From contig NQMI01000008.1 of NCBI GenBank assembly GCA_002270565.1, positions 4,807 to 68,806 of the forward strand: DNA of 64,000 bases. Reading direction: 5' to 3'. The position numbers and the translations under genes are program-made. The stretch comes from Stenocarpella maydis. Lineage: Eukaryota; Ascomycota; Sordariomycetes; Diaporthales; Diaporthaceae. How positions within the stretch are numbered: the first letter of the stretch is position 1; each line of letters opens with the position of its first letter. The notes below the pieces were generated by a model that saw only the letters and a program-made list of their open reading frames with translations, searched no databases and was not told where the DNA came from. Below are positions 1-11,517 of the stretch, one piece after another.

Positions 1-988
1 TATTAATACTCCAATATTAATTCAAGAGATAAATAATTTAATCTTTAATAAATCTAATGGCCTTTTCAATATTCTATATTCTATTCATAGGTTTCTATTT
101 TTAAACCGACTCTTAAAACATATAAGGAAACTATTAAGTGATTTAAAAGTTATAAAATATGAATTTATTTATAAAAGTAAAGAAACAAAATTAATCTTTA
201 TACAAAGACAATTATTATAATTATAAAATTAAGTCTTATAAATAGTAAAACATTAAAGTATTCTATAAATATACTCATTTTTATTAGTAAGTTCATATAG
301 AATTTAGCAATAATATCATATTACTTATACGTTGTATAAAAAGAAGTTTCTAATCAAGAAAAAAATATTTAATATATTTTATATTTTTAAAGATAAAATA
401 AAAGAGTACTGTATATTTATATAAAGTAAACCTGAAAAAGAACTGTAAGGAATATATAAAAGCCTTAAATAATATCATAAATGAAAGATTTACTAAATGA
501 ATATCGAAAGAAGGTTTTATATTCTTATAAACTTTAAACAAAGGTTTAGTAATGTAAATTAAATATTTTATTAAATAAAGAATTTATAATAATAAGAATT
601 ACTATTTTAAAAATAATAATTTAACTTTATTAACGGTAACTAATGAATTAAGTTTCATATAAATTATGTAAAGTATAAAATCTTCAAATGAATGTGATAT
701 TTAATATAAAATATATTAAATATATTGAAACCTTATTATAAATCTAGTATTAATATTATTCCTCTAGATTGCGTTGGAAATGTTATAATAAATGTATTTA
801 ATAGAATATTTAGTTTTAAATTAAATATTTAGTTATGAAAACTTTAAAAAGATAAAACCGTTCTTTTTAATCAAAAAAATACTATTATGATTGGATGTAA
901 TTATAAATCTCAAACTATAGTTTTAAATTTGATATAATGGAATATTTCAATTAGGAAAATTTATAAATTACTAATATATAGATATTAA
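1..988. other. AT-rich degraded repeat DNA, no gene
   Basis: Extremely A+T-rich, with stop codons in every frame. No protein family, tRNA or LTR boundary could be recognised. It is probably a heavily RIP-mutated repeat, judged from base composition and its position next to an LTR. Confidence 0.6.
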
Positions 989-1199
989 TGTGGCAATAGC
1001 AGTATGCAACAGCACACTGGTGGGCTAGCGCTACAGCCACCATACTGTAGCCAGAGGGCATAGTTACTTACTCAGCAACCACTACCCTCTATATAAGCCC
1101 GAGATAGCTGGCGGGCTACGCCCACTACACCCACTACTCCTAGATAGAGAATTTTAACCATAACCCCCAATCGTATTGCAATACGTGACCCAGCCAACA
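989..1199 (+). repeat. Short LTR, copy 1 (211 bp, TG...CA)
   Basis: Begins TGTGGCAATAGCAG and ends GACCCAGCCAACA, and is nearly identical to 2298-2508. It has a TATA box (CTCTATATAAGCCC) in its second half, as in an LTR promoter. It is much less mutated than its surroundings. Flanking 5-mers (ATTAA and AAAAT) do not form a target duplication. It could be a solo LTR, or the left LTR of a small element whose right LTR is the 2298 copy. Confidence 0.6.
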
Positions 1200-1274
1200 A
1201 AAATTTAATTTTAGTTAGAGCTAACTATATTTATCTTCTTATTTCTAATTAATTTCTAACTTTTATTAAGCATA

Positions 1275-1450
1275 TAGTTAACTAAGTAGGCATATCTTTT
1301 ACTAGGTAGGCGCATATTTTACTTATTAGGCTTTCATTAAGTAGCCGCACCTTTCACTAGGTAAGCATACCTTGTACTAGGTAGGCATATATTTTACTTA
1401 TTAGGATTTTACTAGGTAGGCAGATAACTCACTAGGTAGGTAGAAAGCAG
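1275..1450. repeat. Minisatellite with ACTAGGTAGGCA-like units
   Basis: Irregular tandem units built around TTTTACTAGGTAGGCATAT recur roughly nine times with slightly variable spacing, directly after LTR copy 1. Units differ by transitions and small indels. No coding potential. Confidence 0.6.
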
Positions 1451-2297
1451 TATATAGCCGTTTATAAAGGCAGCAAAATCTAGATTATTAGAATATTTAA
1501 ACCTTATCTCTCCCCCCCCCCCCTTTTAAATTCTTTTCTTATTCTCTTCCTCTTACTTACTCTTAAGATTCTATTATCACCCCCTACCTAAATTTATACT
1601 AATTAATACTAAATCCTAAAAGCTAACCCAATTAAGACAAAACTATGACTAAAAAGATAAAATAAGTAAAAAATTAATATAATAGCTACTAATATATTAT
1701 TAAAGAGATAAAAAGAAAGATAAATAGCTAGCTATAGCTAAAAACTGGATAACTAAACTTATTAAAATAATTACTTAAATAATCCTTAAATACAAAAATA
1801 AAATACTAAATTTAGATACATTATTTAGCTTAGCCTCTAAACTATTAAATCTAGAACTATTTGAACTTACCTTATTTAAGAATATATTTTAATAATTGTT
1901 TAAGGAGAATATAAAGGTTATCTTCTTATTGAAGTTTTATAATATAGGTAAAGATTTAATTATACTCCTATTTGTTTTAGGCCTTAAGCACTTTCTAGAA
2001 ATACTAGGAAAAGAAATAAGAGCTATTCTTACTTAGAAAGCTACTAGCTATATTAAATAGGATATACTTATAAACTATAGCTATTGCTTACTTTACTTAG
2101 TTATAAGTAAGAAAAGTAAGACGTTTAGGCTACTCTAATAGTTTATAGAACCTTATAAGCTATTACTAAATTNTATTGATGAGAACGGCATATTACGGTC
2201 TTTTCCCTAGGTCTGTAAGCCTATTTTTGAGACACCTAAGCAGTTATGCGAATTGAGGTCTATGGTGCACGTTTATACACGTGATAAATACTCAAGC
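1451..2297. other. AT-rich interior between two short LTRs, with gap N at 2173
   Basis: A C-run near 1508 is followed by AT-rich DNA with no recognisable protein in any frame. A single N at 2173 is followed by about 120 bp of more balanced sequence leading to the second LTR. The N probably marks a contig join, so continuity between the two LTRs is not certain. Confidence 0.5.
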
Positions 2298-2508
2298 TGT
2301 GGCAATAGCAGTGTGCAACAGCACACTGGTGGGCTAGCGCTACAGCCACCATACTGTAGCCAGAGGGCGTAGTTGCTTACTCAGCAACCACTACCCTCTA
2401 TATAAGCCCGAGATAGCTGGCGGGCTACGCCCACTACACCCACTACTCCTAGATAGAGAATTTTAACCATAACCCCCAATCGTATTGCAATATATAACCC
2501 AGCTAACA
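2298..2508 (+). repeat. Short LTR, copy 2 (211 bp, TG...CA)
   Basis: Same orientation, length and termini as 989-1199. It ends AACCCAGCTAACA and carries the same internal CTCTATATAAGCCC TATA box. Its orientation and position upstream of the plus-strand Ty1/copia remnant make it a candidate 5' LTR of that element. No downstream partner LTR was found past 7206, so the link is inference. Confidence 0.6.
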
Positions 2509-4059
2509 CTAATCAGTGGTTGCAAGGGTGACCACAGATTAGCAAGGTTGAAGAGATAGTTCATTACTGCTGTAACAGTAGCTGTGCTAACGGTACTAAC
2601 GATAATCGTTTCTTAAGGACGCGCCAGCTGGTTCAATAACATCATCACTACCCATCATAATATAAAGAGGCTCTATATGCAGCACGCTATAGTCCTTCTT
2701 CATCAAACGCGCATCCATCACGTCCTAAGTAGCATTAGAAAGCAACTGCAGAACGCGCTAGCTATATAATATTATTAACCTATAGCTACTCTTAAAGATA
2801 ATACTAAAGATATCACTACTTTGGCATACATCAGCAATAGTCCGGCAACTCCCTTAGTAATAGCTATTCCAACCAAGGTTAACTCCACCAGCCAGCACAT
2901 CTTCACTACCCCCTGCTAATAAGCTTACCCCTATATACTCATTACCCCTTATCACCATTTATTTAACCCCTACTCTACCCCAGCACATCCCTATTATCAC
3001 CTATACAACCCACATATCATAATAGTAAACCCTTATAATAAGGATAATACCCCTATCCTAGTATTAATAATCATACTAATAGCGCTATTAGTCTTAATTT
3101 TCTTAATGTATGGGATATAATTAAGGATATACCACTTAAGGAGTCCACTATAAGATGATCTAACCCTATCTATAGGAGTATTTAAAGAAATAAAAAAAAA
3201 AAAAATAAAGCAAATATATTTTCTCAATACCTATATTATTTGTCCAAGCATACGCAGCTTTACTACAAGCTCTATATTAATTAAAGACACTTTATAAGTA
3301 CGGAATAAAGTAGTATAAAATAATTATATTAATTGATATTATGCCTAAAAGAAAGCAAAATCTTCACATATAAGTAATAATAATGTTTAAAGGCTTTGTT
3401 TGGGTGGGGGAAAAAATTTTTTTTTTTATACCTTTATATATAATTAGGAATAGATTTTCAGATAATAAGGCCGGCACTTTTTTTATATAGTAAAAGTTAT
3501 AAGATTTTTTTTAATAATATATATTAGGGATTACACTTAGCAGTGGCAAACGAGAAAGGCTAATATCAGGACTGTCAGCACCCTGCCTTGACATACCGCT
3601 CTCTGCTACCATCGGAAGCCAGCGATTATGCTTTGGACCTTGACGTATAGTCATAGCCAATAGAAGAAGTTCCGAGTCAACTTACAAAAGACGCAATCCC
3701 TCCAGTGCTTACAAGAGGTACTTAGAGAAAGGGATTATTGCACCTCTATAATAATAATTGAATAAATTCATATATATAAAATACTTAATATAAGATTATC
3801 ATTTTTATAATTTATAGATACCTTACCTACCTTTCAAGCATTACCCGTGATAGAAGTGGGTTAAGACTTTATATTATTTAAGTTTATAGGTATTATAATA
3901 CTTTAATATAGCGTTCCAACTTAAGCCGTAATTCAACCTGTATCTTATACAAATTTAATGTATAAAATACACTACTTTTGTATTAATATAGCAAAGGAAT
4001 AAGGATAAAACCCCATTAGAAATAATAGAGATTCTAATTAAAAATATGAAATAATATAC
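2509..4059 (+). other. AT-rich leader of the copia region, no readable gene
   Basis: Mostly AT-rich and stop-filled. A less mutated patch at about 3540-3745 may be coding debris of a copia gag, but I could not align it to a family. Homopolymer A/T tracts occur at about 3194-3205 and 3412-3425. Nothing else is recognised. Confidence 0.4.
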
Positions 4060-5400
4060 TGAATACTTAGCTATAAAGGAGTACTTAGAGATAAACTACT
4101 GCATAACAACCTTATATGCGTAATACGTAGTGTACCTGAGTTTTACTATATTAAGGTAATAGCCCTAACTACTGCTAATGAAGCATATAATATACTCTAT
4201 CATTATGCTGCATCATTAGGACCTTAGCGCCCCTCCTAGCAATATACTATAGAGTAAGGTAATAATAATTAGCTAGATAGCAACTATAATGATAAGAAAG
4301 ATTAGGGTAATAACAAGTACTTTAACTACCCTAGTGATAACTAATTTTATTACTCTAAGCACCCCAATAATAACTAGTACTACCTTAACTGCCGGTATAA
4401 TAATAACTAGCAATATAGGGGCAACTACTCATGAGGCTCTATATGTAAGCAATACCCCCCGGGATAAGGCAACTACCATCCCCAAAGCAACTACCGCCCC
4501 TAGGGCAACTTCCGACTACCCCCTAGAGGGGACAACTACCCATATGGAAGGTGCAGGAGAGACAACCCCCTAAATAAAAAGAGGTACTATATCTGCTAAA
4601 AGGAGGGGTATTGGTTATCAAATCACTCTTTTAAAGAGCGCCAGAGAGCCAAGGGCACATATATACATATATATAGTAGCTTGGATAAAGAATTCTACTT
4701 GTTTTTTATTAACTATAAGGGCATTAACTATAAGAGCAATAATCAAGAAAGCACTAATATATTTATTAGTAGTATTAAAAGCCGCGAAAACTACATGTGG
4801 TTAGTAAATTAAGCCTTCCTCTATACTTTTAGCATTAATAATAACAAGGAGGACTAGGATGGTCCCAGCCCCAGGGATATTAATAGTAGAGGTAACCAGG
4901 ACAGCCCTGGCTCCAGAGATAGCAATAGTAAGAAGGACTAAGACGACCCCAGCCCTATAACTGGCGGGAACAACGTTAACACCAGTAATACCAAGACTAG
5001 CGAAGGAGCCAGCAGTATTAAAGAGGTCTTTATAATAAATAACTACTTGCGTTAGCATTTCCAAGGGATTCTCCCAGATACTAGCGCAGCTAACTACTCC
5101 ACTATTAGGCACAACCAATATACTATACTGTAGCAACTTATGCCTATCACTCTTAATATATCTCGCGCAAGAGAAGCAACAGTCCGCTTTGGGCCAGGAG
5201 AACTACTATAGTCAATAGGGGCAACTATAGTCAATATAGCAGCCAGCAACTTAACATTCCACGTAATAAAGATACCAACCCCCTTCCTCTTATATATATA
5301 AGATATAAATACGCACTCACTCTTTATGTAGAATACAACTAATGAAGTTATACAATATAAGCCAAATTAGTAGCACGAGAGGATGTTTCCTATTACTTAA
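4060..5400 (+). pseudogene. Copia gag and protease region, degenerate
   Basis: Reading in plus frames with stops ignored gives a Pro/Asn/Gly/Arg-rich linker (about 4430-4570). It is followed at about 4573-4650 by a mutated zinc-knuckle-like motif of the form KKRYYIC-KEGYW-SNH and a basic helix. A downstream stretch leads into the junction before the GAG-pre-integrase domain at 5425. This is typical of fungal copia gag ends. Interrupting stops are mostly TAG/TAA. Which residues of the protease survive is unclear. Confidence 0.55.
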
Positions 5401-7195
5401 AAGTAGGGATATCCATGGTTCCTTATGGATATTGATAAGGGCAGCAACGCCCTCATTCTCTTCCTCACGAAGACCGAGTTACAGCGACTATACAGACGAT
5501 TTGGGTACCCATTAGTTAAGAGGCTCTCTCAGCTACTAGCGGGCGCTAGCCACGATATTGATTCCTTAGCACTAGAGGCTATTACCAAGTTCTGCCACTA
5601 TTGCCAAATGCACTCTCCCGCGCCCTAGAGATTCAAGTTTAACCTCTATAATAATATTAACTTCAACTATAAAGTTATTATAGATGTAATATACTTAATA
5701 GGGCTCTTTATACTATACATTATTAACTTAGCTACCTCCTTCCAAGCTGGATGATTCTTAGCTTCTCTCTCCACTAAAGATACATAGGAAGCCCTATAGA
5801 GCTGCTAGATTAATATATATATAGGTCCCCTAAACCGCCTTATATTTAATATAGGGACTGACTTTGCTTTTAGCGAATTTAAGAGCACTATATACATTAT
5901 AAGGATTATATATAAACAAATACCTATGGAAGCACACTAGTTGATTAGTAAAGTAAAGTGATATCACGCTCCTTTACGCAGGGCTTTTAATATATCATAT
6001 GCTGAGTTATCAACCACATTTACCAAAGAAGCTATACTATAAGCAAGCTTTAGTGCGATTAATAATACAGTTGGCCCGGACGGTCTCATGCCAACTCTCC
6101 TTATATTTAGAGCATACCCGCGTATAATAGAGGACTTAACCCTTACGCCATCTACTCTAAAGAGAGCTAAGGCAGTACAAAAGGCGATAAAGGAGATCAG
6201 GAAAATCAGCACTATATGCAAAATCAGCAAAGCATTATACACAAGGAATAGCCTAGTTATATTAGAAGTCTTAAGCCTACTACTCTAAAGCGAAGTCCAT
6301 ATATAGAGAGAAAAGATTGGGTAGCAAGGCCTATATAAACTACTCTCTATCAGTAGCTATAATATAATGCTTAACCTCCCTAATAGACCAGTTGTCTTCC
6401 GGTCAACCCTTATATAGCTATACTATTATAATAAAGAAGAACCTCTTAATCTGCCGGACCCTGATAATACCCTGAAGGAGCTAGTATGCTTTGAGCCAGA
6501 CCCCGTATCAATTATTTCTAACCCAGTAGTCCCTTAACGATGAGGACAGCCACAGGGGGCTAAGAGCAAGAAGAAGGCGGTTATCATTACAGATAATGAT
6601 AACAATAGCGCTACTACTACCAATAATATAGAAAACGAGATTACTGCTCACGTATTTCTCACCTTATACGAAGTTGAAAACTACGAGCTTGCTCTAAAGC
6701 TCCGCTAAGACGGTATTATTACTACCTTAGGCGACCCCTTTAAAGAGTTAGATGATAAGGAAGTATCTAAGCTAATCAGCTGAGGAGTATTCCAGTTTAA
6801 GCAGTTTAATAAGCGGAAGCATAAAGGAATTTAAATCTTTAAATCTTACATTATTAGGGAGATTAAGGGTAAAACTAAGAAGCTATATAAGAAGTCCCGC
6901 CTTATTATTACTAGATTTAATAACCTTATAAAGCATAAGATCCTCACATAGTTACTAATGGTATAACGTGCAAGTCATCAACTTCTCATTACTCTTATAC
7001 TTACATTAATAACTAAGGGACTATATCTTAAGCTTCGTAATATTACCCAGGCCTATCTATAGTTAAAATCCATACTTAAGAGGCCCATTTTATACTACCT
7101 TCCCCCTAAAATAAGGGGTAAATACCTAGCTGGCATAATCATAAGGGTAATTAAACCCTTATATGGTATTGCAGAAGCTGGTATATACTAGTAAG
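5401..7195 (+). pseudogene. Copia integrase and reverse transcriptase, degenerate
   Basis: At 5425-5628 a frame is intact with a GAG-pre-integrase signature (LYRRFGYPLVKRL, then a Cys pair in FCHYCQMH). The integrase core follows, with DDE-type positions visible in VIIDVIYL, GTDFAFSEF and MEAH (about 5670-5945). About 6660-7190 carries the RVT_2 region, with landmarks such as RLIITRFN-like and LKRPILYYLPPK. Stops fall where related fungal copia proteins have Gln or Trp. Not functional. Confidence 0.75.
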
Positions 7196-7206
7196 CTATA
7201 TACTAT

Positions 7207-7316
7207 TGTTAAACGGAACCGCTCAGCAGGGCGTTGGTACTCCGTGCAAGGAGTTACCCTAGACTTCGTTGTAAGGAGTTACCCTAGACTTTCTAGCAAG
7301 GAGTTACCCTAGACTT
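7207..7316 (+). repeat. Truncated LTR (TGTTAAAC family), 5' 110 bp
   Basis: Matches the first 110 bp of the LTR at 9655 without an apparent difference, including three GGAGTTACCCTAGACTT units, and then stops at the N at 7317. It interrupts or abuts the copia RT. The abrupt end at an N suggests a contig end rather than a biological truncation. Confidence 0.7.
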
Positions 7317-7317
7317 N

Positions 7318-7881
7318 TAGTCTTGCCTTAGCACTCTAATTAAAGGAGATCTGAATGATGTTTTTATTAAGCATATAAATAGTAGCCCTTATAAGAAGTA
7401 TATATCTTAACTATACCAGGGGAATAACCTTTATTAGGGCCTGGCTCTCCTTATTGCCTTCTTTGGTTATTATAATGTAAACCCGTGTGACTGTTGCATG
7501 CAGCGGATGGGGACTAACTGTAACTGAATAACTCTCCAAGGCATCATCCCCATCATGATCCCTTTCTTTGAGTGCTGATTGCTCTAAGGATTTTAAGATA
7601 ATGCTTATGCTAATTGTATCTATTATATTAAGGGTTACCTTTATAATTTCAAGATGCTAAAGATTTCTAAGAGTAGTTATAACTGTATTACTAATATGCA
7701 TTCTGATCTAATTAATAAGCCTTTAAATATACCTCCTTTAGAGCTCTTACTGGGCAAGTATACTGAGGCAGCCATTAAGATAGGATATAAGGAAACTCAT
7801 GTAGATGCTATAGGTGAGATTACTGGATATATGCCTAGGAAGTTCAAGTATAAGCCTACGGATCTCCAGTCATGGTTATAA
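7318..7881 (+). pseudogene. Cys-rich protein remnant of unknown family
   Basis: Starting after the N, a plus-strand frame can be read with stops from about 7480. It has a cluster of cysteines (CDCCMQRMGTNC, FFEC, NCIYYIKG), then an intact C-terminal stretch of 75 codons from 7654 ending at a natural TAA at 7879-7881. The tail has a conserved-looking amphipathic segment (LLLGKYTEAAIKIGYKE). The Cys pattern resembles small fungal zinc-binding proteins found in repeat-rich DNA, but I do not recognise the family. No functional claim. Confidence 0.35.
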
Positions 7882-8033
7882 GGTGATTAGAAGGGTTAGG
7901 TAAGGCAGGGGTGGATCCAGTTTTTTCAGGTTGCTAATACTTCTTTTAGTAATAAATTAAGAACTAATAATTTTTATCTCATATATAGTCCCAAGAGAAG
8001 TACACTTGTCTGATCAGAGATATAATGTTATCT

Positions 8034-8103
8034 TGACTTTTTTATATCTTAACTTTTTTTATATCTTAACTTTTTTATATCTTAACTTTTTTTATATCTT
8101 ATC
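8034..8103. repeat. Short AT tandem repeat
   Basis: About four copies of a TTATATCTTAACTTTTT-like unit (17-19 bp) in direct tandem. Units differ mainly in the length of the T run. Confidence 0.75.
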
Positions 8104-8119
8104 CCAGAATTTATATTCC

Positions 8120-9490
8120 TTTAGCTTAGGGTTATCAGGGTTAATAAGCAGAATGTTTATATGCAGTATTATCCTTTAAGTTTAATTAGCTAAATCTAAT
8201 AAGTCTAAATCATATAAGCTATCTATATCCAAGTATACCTGCATTTAGGGGACCATCTAGCTAGGAAGAGACTAGTCTTAATACTAATTATCATTATCCT
8301 AATCAGGGGTGGTAGGATGGAGTATATTATCTAGTATATCTGGGAAGATGTTATATTTAGCTACCTCTAATAGCTTCCTCCCGGTTTGTTAACTTTCAGG
8401 AGGGTTGTCCTCCTAAAGAAAAGGCACTACTGGCTCCCAAATTCCCCTCTCACAGATGAATTTCTTTAGGCGCATTAGGGGATAGGTCTCATTAATAGGG
8501 ATCTACCCCCTTTTCTAGGTCTGGCTGGAATCAGGTTGCAGGTCTCTAGGGTGCACCCATCTGAATAGAAGACTACTTTAGTAGCAGCCACCTGAAAGGG
8601 CTTCTGGTTCCTCCTCCCCAGCCCATATATTACTTGCAACCCGTTAAGAGTGATATATGTAAAAAGGAACCCCTTTAATCGCTTAAAAGTCAAATTTATA
8701 TCTAAAAAGAAAGGTATCCCTAAAAGAATGTTATAAGTAGTATTATACATTTTATTATCTATAATGAAGAAAATAGCCCTTATCCTATTATAGCTAATAT
8801 ATACCTACTCCTTAGTTACTCTAATTAGTGTAAGTAATGCTCTATTATAAACTATAGAGTTCATATCTTGGAGTAAAGCATAGGATAACTTATTTTAGTA
8901 GTAATAGGATAAAGGAAGAAGATTCATCTTAGTATCTATATTTAGCAGGGTTGGGAGGATCTTATAGCTCTCTAAAGCAATCCTAACATTTAGGTAGGCA
9001 GATTTATAGTAACTATAGTTTACCACATTAGCAGTTTGAGATAATATTGAATTTACCTCATACCTAATGATATACATCTAATTAGAGCTCAAGCATTGCT
9101 TATATCTAATTTTGGATAAAGTAGAGACTATACTAAATCCTGGACCTATGGCTTAAGGTATATCCCTATCCGGGACTAGCTTGAAAGGCCACTTATTAAG
9201 AGAGGTATTATCCCTGCAAGTAAGGAGCTCTCTAATTAAAACAGCATTAGTCTTACTAAGCGTGAGAATATCTGAAATCAGCATTTTGATTGAGGTGGTG
9301 AGGATGGCATCTATAGCCTTAGCTTCAGGGGTCTGGGGGATTAGGGGTTCTTGTTTGGGCTTAGCTTTAGTTGATTTTTCGGTCTTACTCGGACCTATTG
9401 GATCACCCTTTATTTTACTTTTCCCATCCCCAGCTATAGTGGAAATCTCTTGCTAGATTTCTAGCACCACCTCCTCTTCATCAGAAATCA
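8120..9490 (-). pseudogene. Retroelement gag-protease ORF remnant (retroviral-type aspartic protease)
   Basis: On the minus strand a frame from about 9490 gives an acidic, Lys/Pro-rich gag-like N-terminus and then a helical segment. A protease-like domain follows at about 9077-8475: LLNIDTKMNLLPLSYY, where an active-site D-T/S-G/K would sit; FFIIDNKMYNTTYNILLGIPFF as the flap and ILG region; then an Arg/Gly-rich tail. The I-L-G-x-P-F-F segment is characteristic of retropepsin-like gag-pol proteases. Spacer continues to about 8120. A few TAA/TAG stops interrupt it. No RT was found with it, so it is either a fragment of a Ty3/gypsy-like element or a domesticated gag-protease relic. Confidence 0.6.
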
Positions 9491-9654
9491 TTCTTCAGTT
9501 CCCTAAGAAATATATCGCCCTTAAGTTTAGGGCAATTAGCAATTAGAAACTAATATCTCTAAATGTAAGGTAAGCTTATCCTTCCTTTTTTAAAGCAAAA
9601 ATTCCAAACAGCTTCTAGCAAACTTCTTAATGCTATAATATTCTATATCCCTAT

Positions 9655-10246
9655 TGTTAAACGGAACCGCTCAGCAGGGCGTTGGTACTCCGTGCAAGGA
9701 GTTACCCTAGACTTCGTTGTAAGGAGTTACCCTAGACTTTCTAGCAAGGAGTTACCCTAGACTTGCGAGTCAGGCGATTTTCGCTAAGTACGCCCAGTGC
9801 GTGCGTGACGCAAGATGAGTTTGGTGGCCGTGAGTCGATTATTTTGGCCTGCATTTGCACCTTGATTCAGACCTCTGCATTACCCTTATTTCTTACCCAA
9901 AAAGTATATAACTTAGTGCATTAGATAGCTTGATTTCTGAAGTTTATATGTACTTAATTTGGGCATTACTAGGGCTATGGTTGGCTGGTTGCTTGGAACC
10001 AAAGATGGTGTGTTGGAAGGGCGAATTTTCCGGCATTTGCAAATTTGCACCAGAGCCTACCGCAGCGTGCCCAGGGGTGAGACGACGTCGGAGGGTATAT
10101 AAGGAGGGCTTACAGAAGCCCAACTTAATTCAATACAAAGTTGTCCAGACCATTGTCAATCGTCCCAATTCGCCTCAGAGCACCATACTGCGACCCTGCC
10201 GAAACACACGCTGAACTGAATGCTATTCTATAGCACAAATTCATCA
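9655..10246 (+). repeat. LTR, TGTTAAAC family, left copy (592 bp)
   Basis: Starts TGTTAAACGGAACC and ends AAATTCATCA. Near the 5' end it carries three direct units of GGAGTTACCCTAGACTT. Further in there is a TATA box GTATATAAGGAGG at about 10095, followed by a plausible transcription start and leader. It is far less AT-rich than the neighbouring DNA, so it is younger or escaped RIP. Confidence 0.75.
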
Positions 10247-10600
10247 GACCTATAGAAAGCTATAGTTATAGGATTAAGCTAATTAGACCTGCCTTTGTAA
10301 ATATCCTCTTAAGAGCTAAGGAATAGTAAGGTCTAAAGGGCAGCATTTCCAAAGGGCATTAAAGGTATAATAGGCTGAGAAGTTACCTAAATAAGTAGCA
10401 TAGGAGCATAATGCTCCTAATCAGAGGTCCTAGATAGGGTAGGGGCAGGTTCCTAAGGAGACCGGCATCCTTAAGGTAGACCTTTCTTTAATGAAAGCCC
10501 CCTTACCTTATCTATATCCTGCTCCCTTCCCCTAAAGGGAGAACCTCTAATAAATAGGGGAGTAAAATAAATATCCCCTATTGGAAAAATAGAAGATATA

Positions 10601-10975
10601 GGTCCTAATCTATCCCTTACTATAATAATGGAGGCAAATGTTTCTCTATACTAGCGCTACGGCTAAAGAGGCAAGGTATAAGTGCTATCTAAGATTATTA
10701 AATGTTTCTCTATAATAAGTGTGTCCAGGAGAAGCAAAGGTGTAAGTGCTATTTAGGGTCTGTAGAGATGCATATAAGATAGGTTAGGTCCTAATTACTC
10801 CCTTATAATAATAGTAAAGTTGAATATTTCTTAATACTAAAGGTCTTTCAGGAGAGGCAAGATGTAAGTACTATCTAAAGGTATTAAATATTTCTCTATA
10901 CTAGGTATATCCAGAAGAAATAAGGGTATAAGTACTATCTAAAGTTCACTAAGATGTATATAGGAATAACTAGAT
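10601..10975. repeat. Higher-order tandem repeat, about 186-bp period
   Basis: A block beginning GGTCCTAAT at 10601 recurs at 10787. Each block contains two sub-units starting AATRTTTCTCTATACTA and ending near GTGTAAGTGCTATCTA, so the sub-unit occurs four times (about 10637, 10700, 10824, 10888). Copies differ mostly by transitions. It lies inside the interior of the LTR-flanked element. Confidence 0.7.
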
Positions 10976-11517
10976 ATAATTAAAGTAAAAGGTATTAATA
11001 TAAAAGGTTATATTAAGTATTATAAAGTCTTGCTATAGGTAAAGGCAAGAGCTACTTAACTGCTAGTCTTACAGGAGAGGACAACATAGATACCCGGAAT
11101 ACCCTCATGCTGCTAACGCTAGCTATCCTGACCGCAGGGGGTACTAATAATAGCGGAAGCTCCAAGCTTACCGATCAGAAGGACAGCAGTCAGTAGGGCA
11201 GGAACCTCTTCAACTCTCTATAGAAGCACACAACATTTAGCACCGCCATTACCCAACCCAATATTATATAATATTAGATAATATCTTAGATATAGTATTT
11301 AATAGGGTAACCAAATATTATAATAACAACTTAAGAGGGAAAACTAAAGAGGGGCCTAATTAGTTAAACTGGGGCTCCATTACACCCAGTTTACCCATAT
11401 TAGGGAATTAGCATACTAAACCTTTAGGTGCTATATCTAAGGGCAAGAGAGTTTTAGGTAATATAAGTAGTTAGGATCCACTAAACCTTCTTAACACCAG
11501 TCCTTTATGTTAAACGG

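Larger units (their letters stand above)
4060..7206 (+). mobile_element. Ty1/copia LTR retrotransposon remnant (gag-pol, RIP-mutated)
   Basis: A plus-strand gag-pol order can be followed through many stops: a knuckle-like gag end, GAG-pre-integrase, integrase core, then copia-type reverse transcriptase. This order (integrase before RT) is diagnostic of Ty1/copia. The element is cut at 7206/7207, where an LTR of a different family begins, so the end of RT and RNase H are missing. No target duplication can be defined. Confidence 0.75.

Noticed and set aside
1..988. Mitochondrial DNA fragment because of very high AT
   Set aside because: No mitochondrial gene can be read; strong RIP decay explains the composition equally well.
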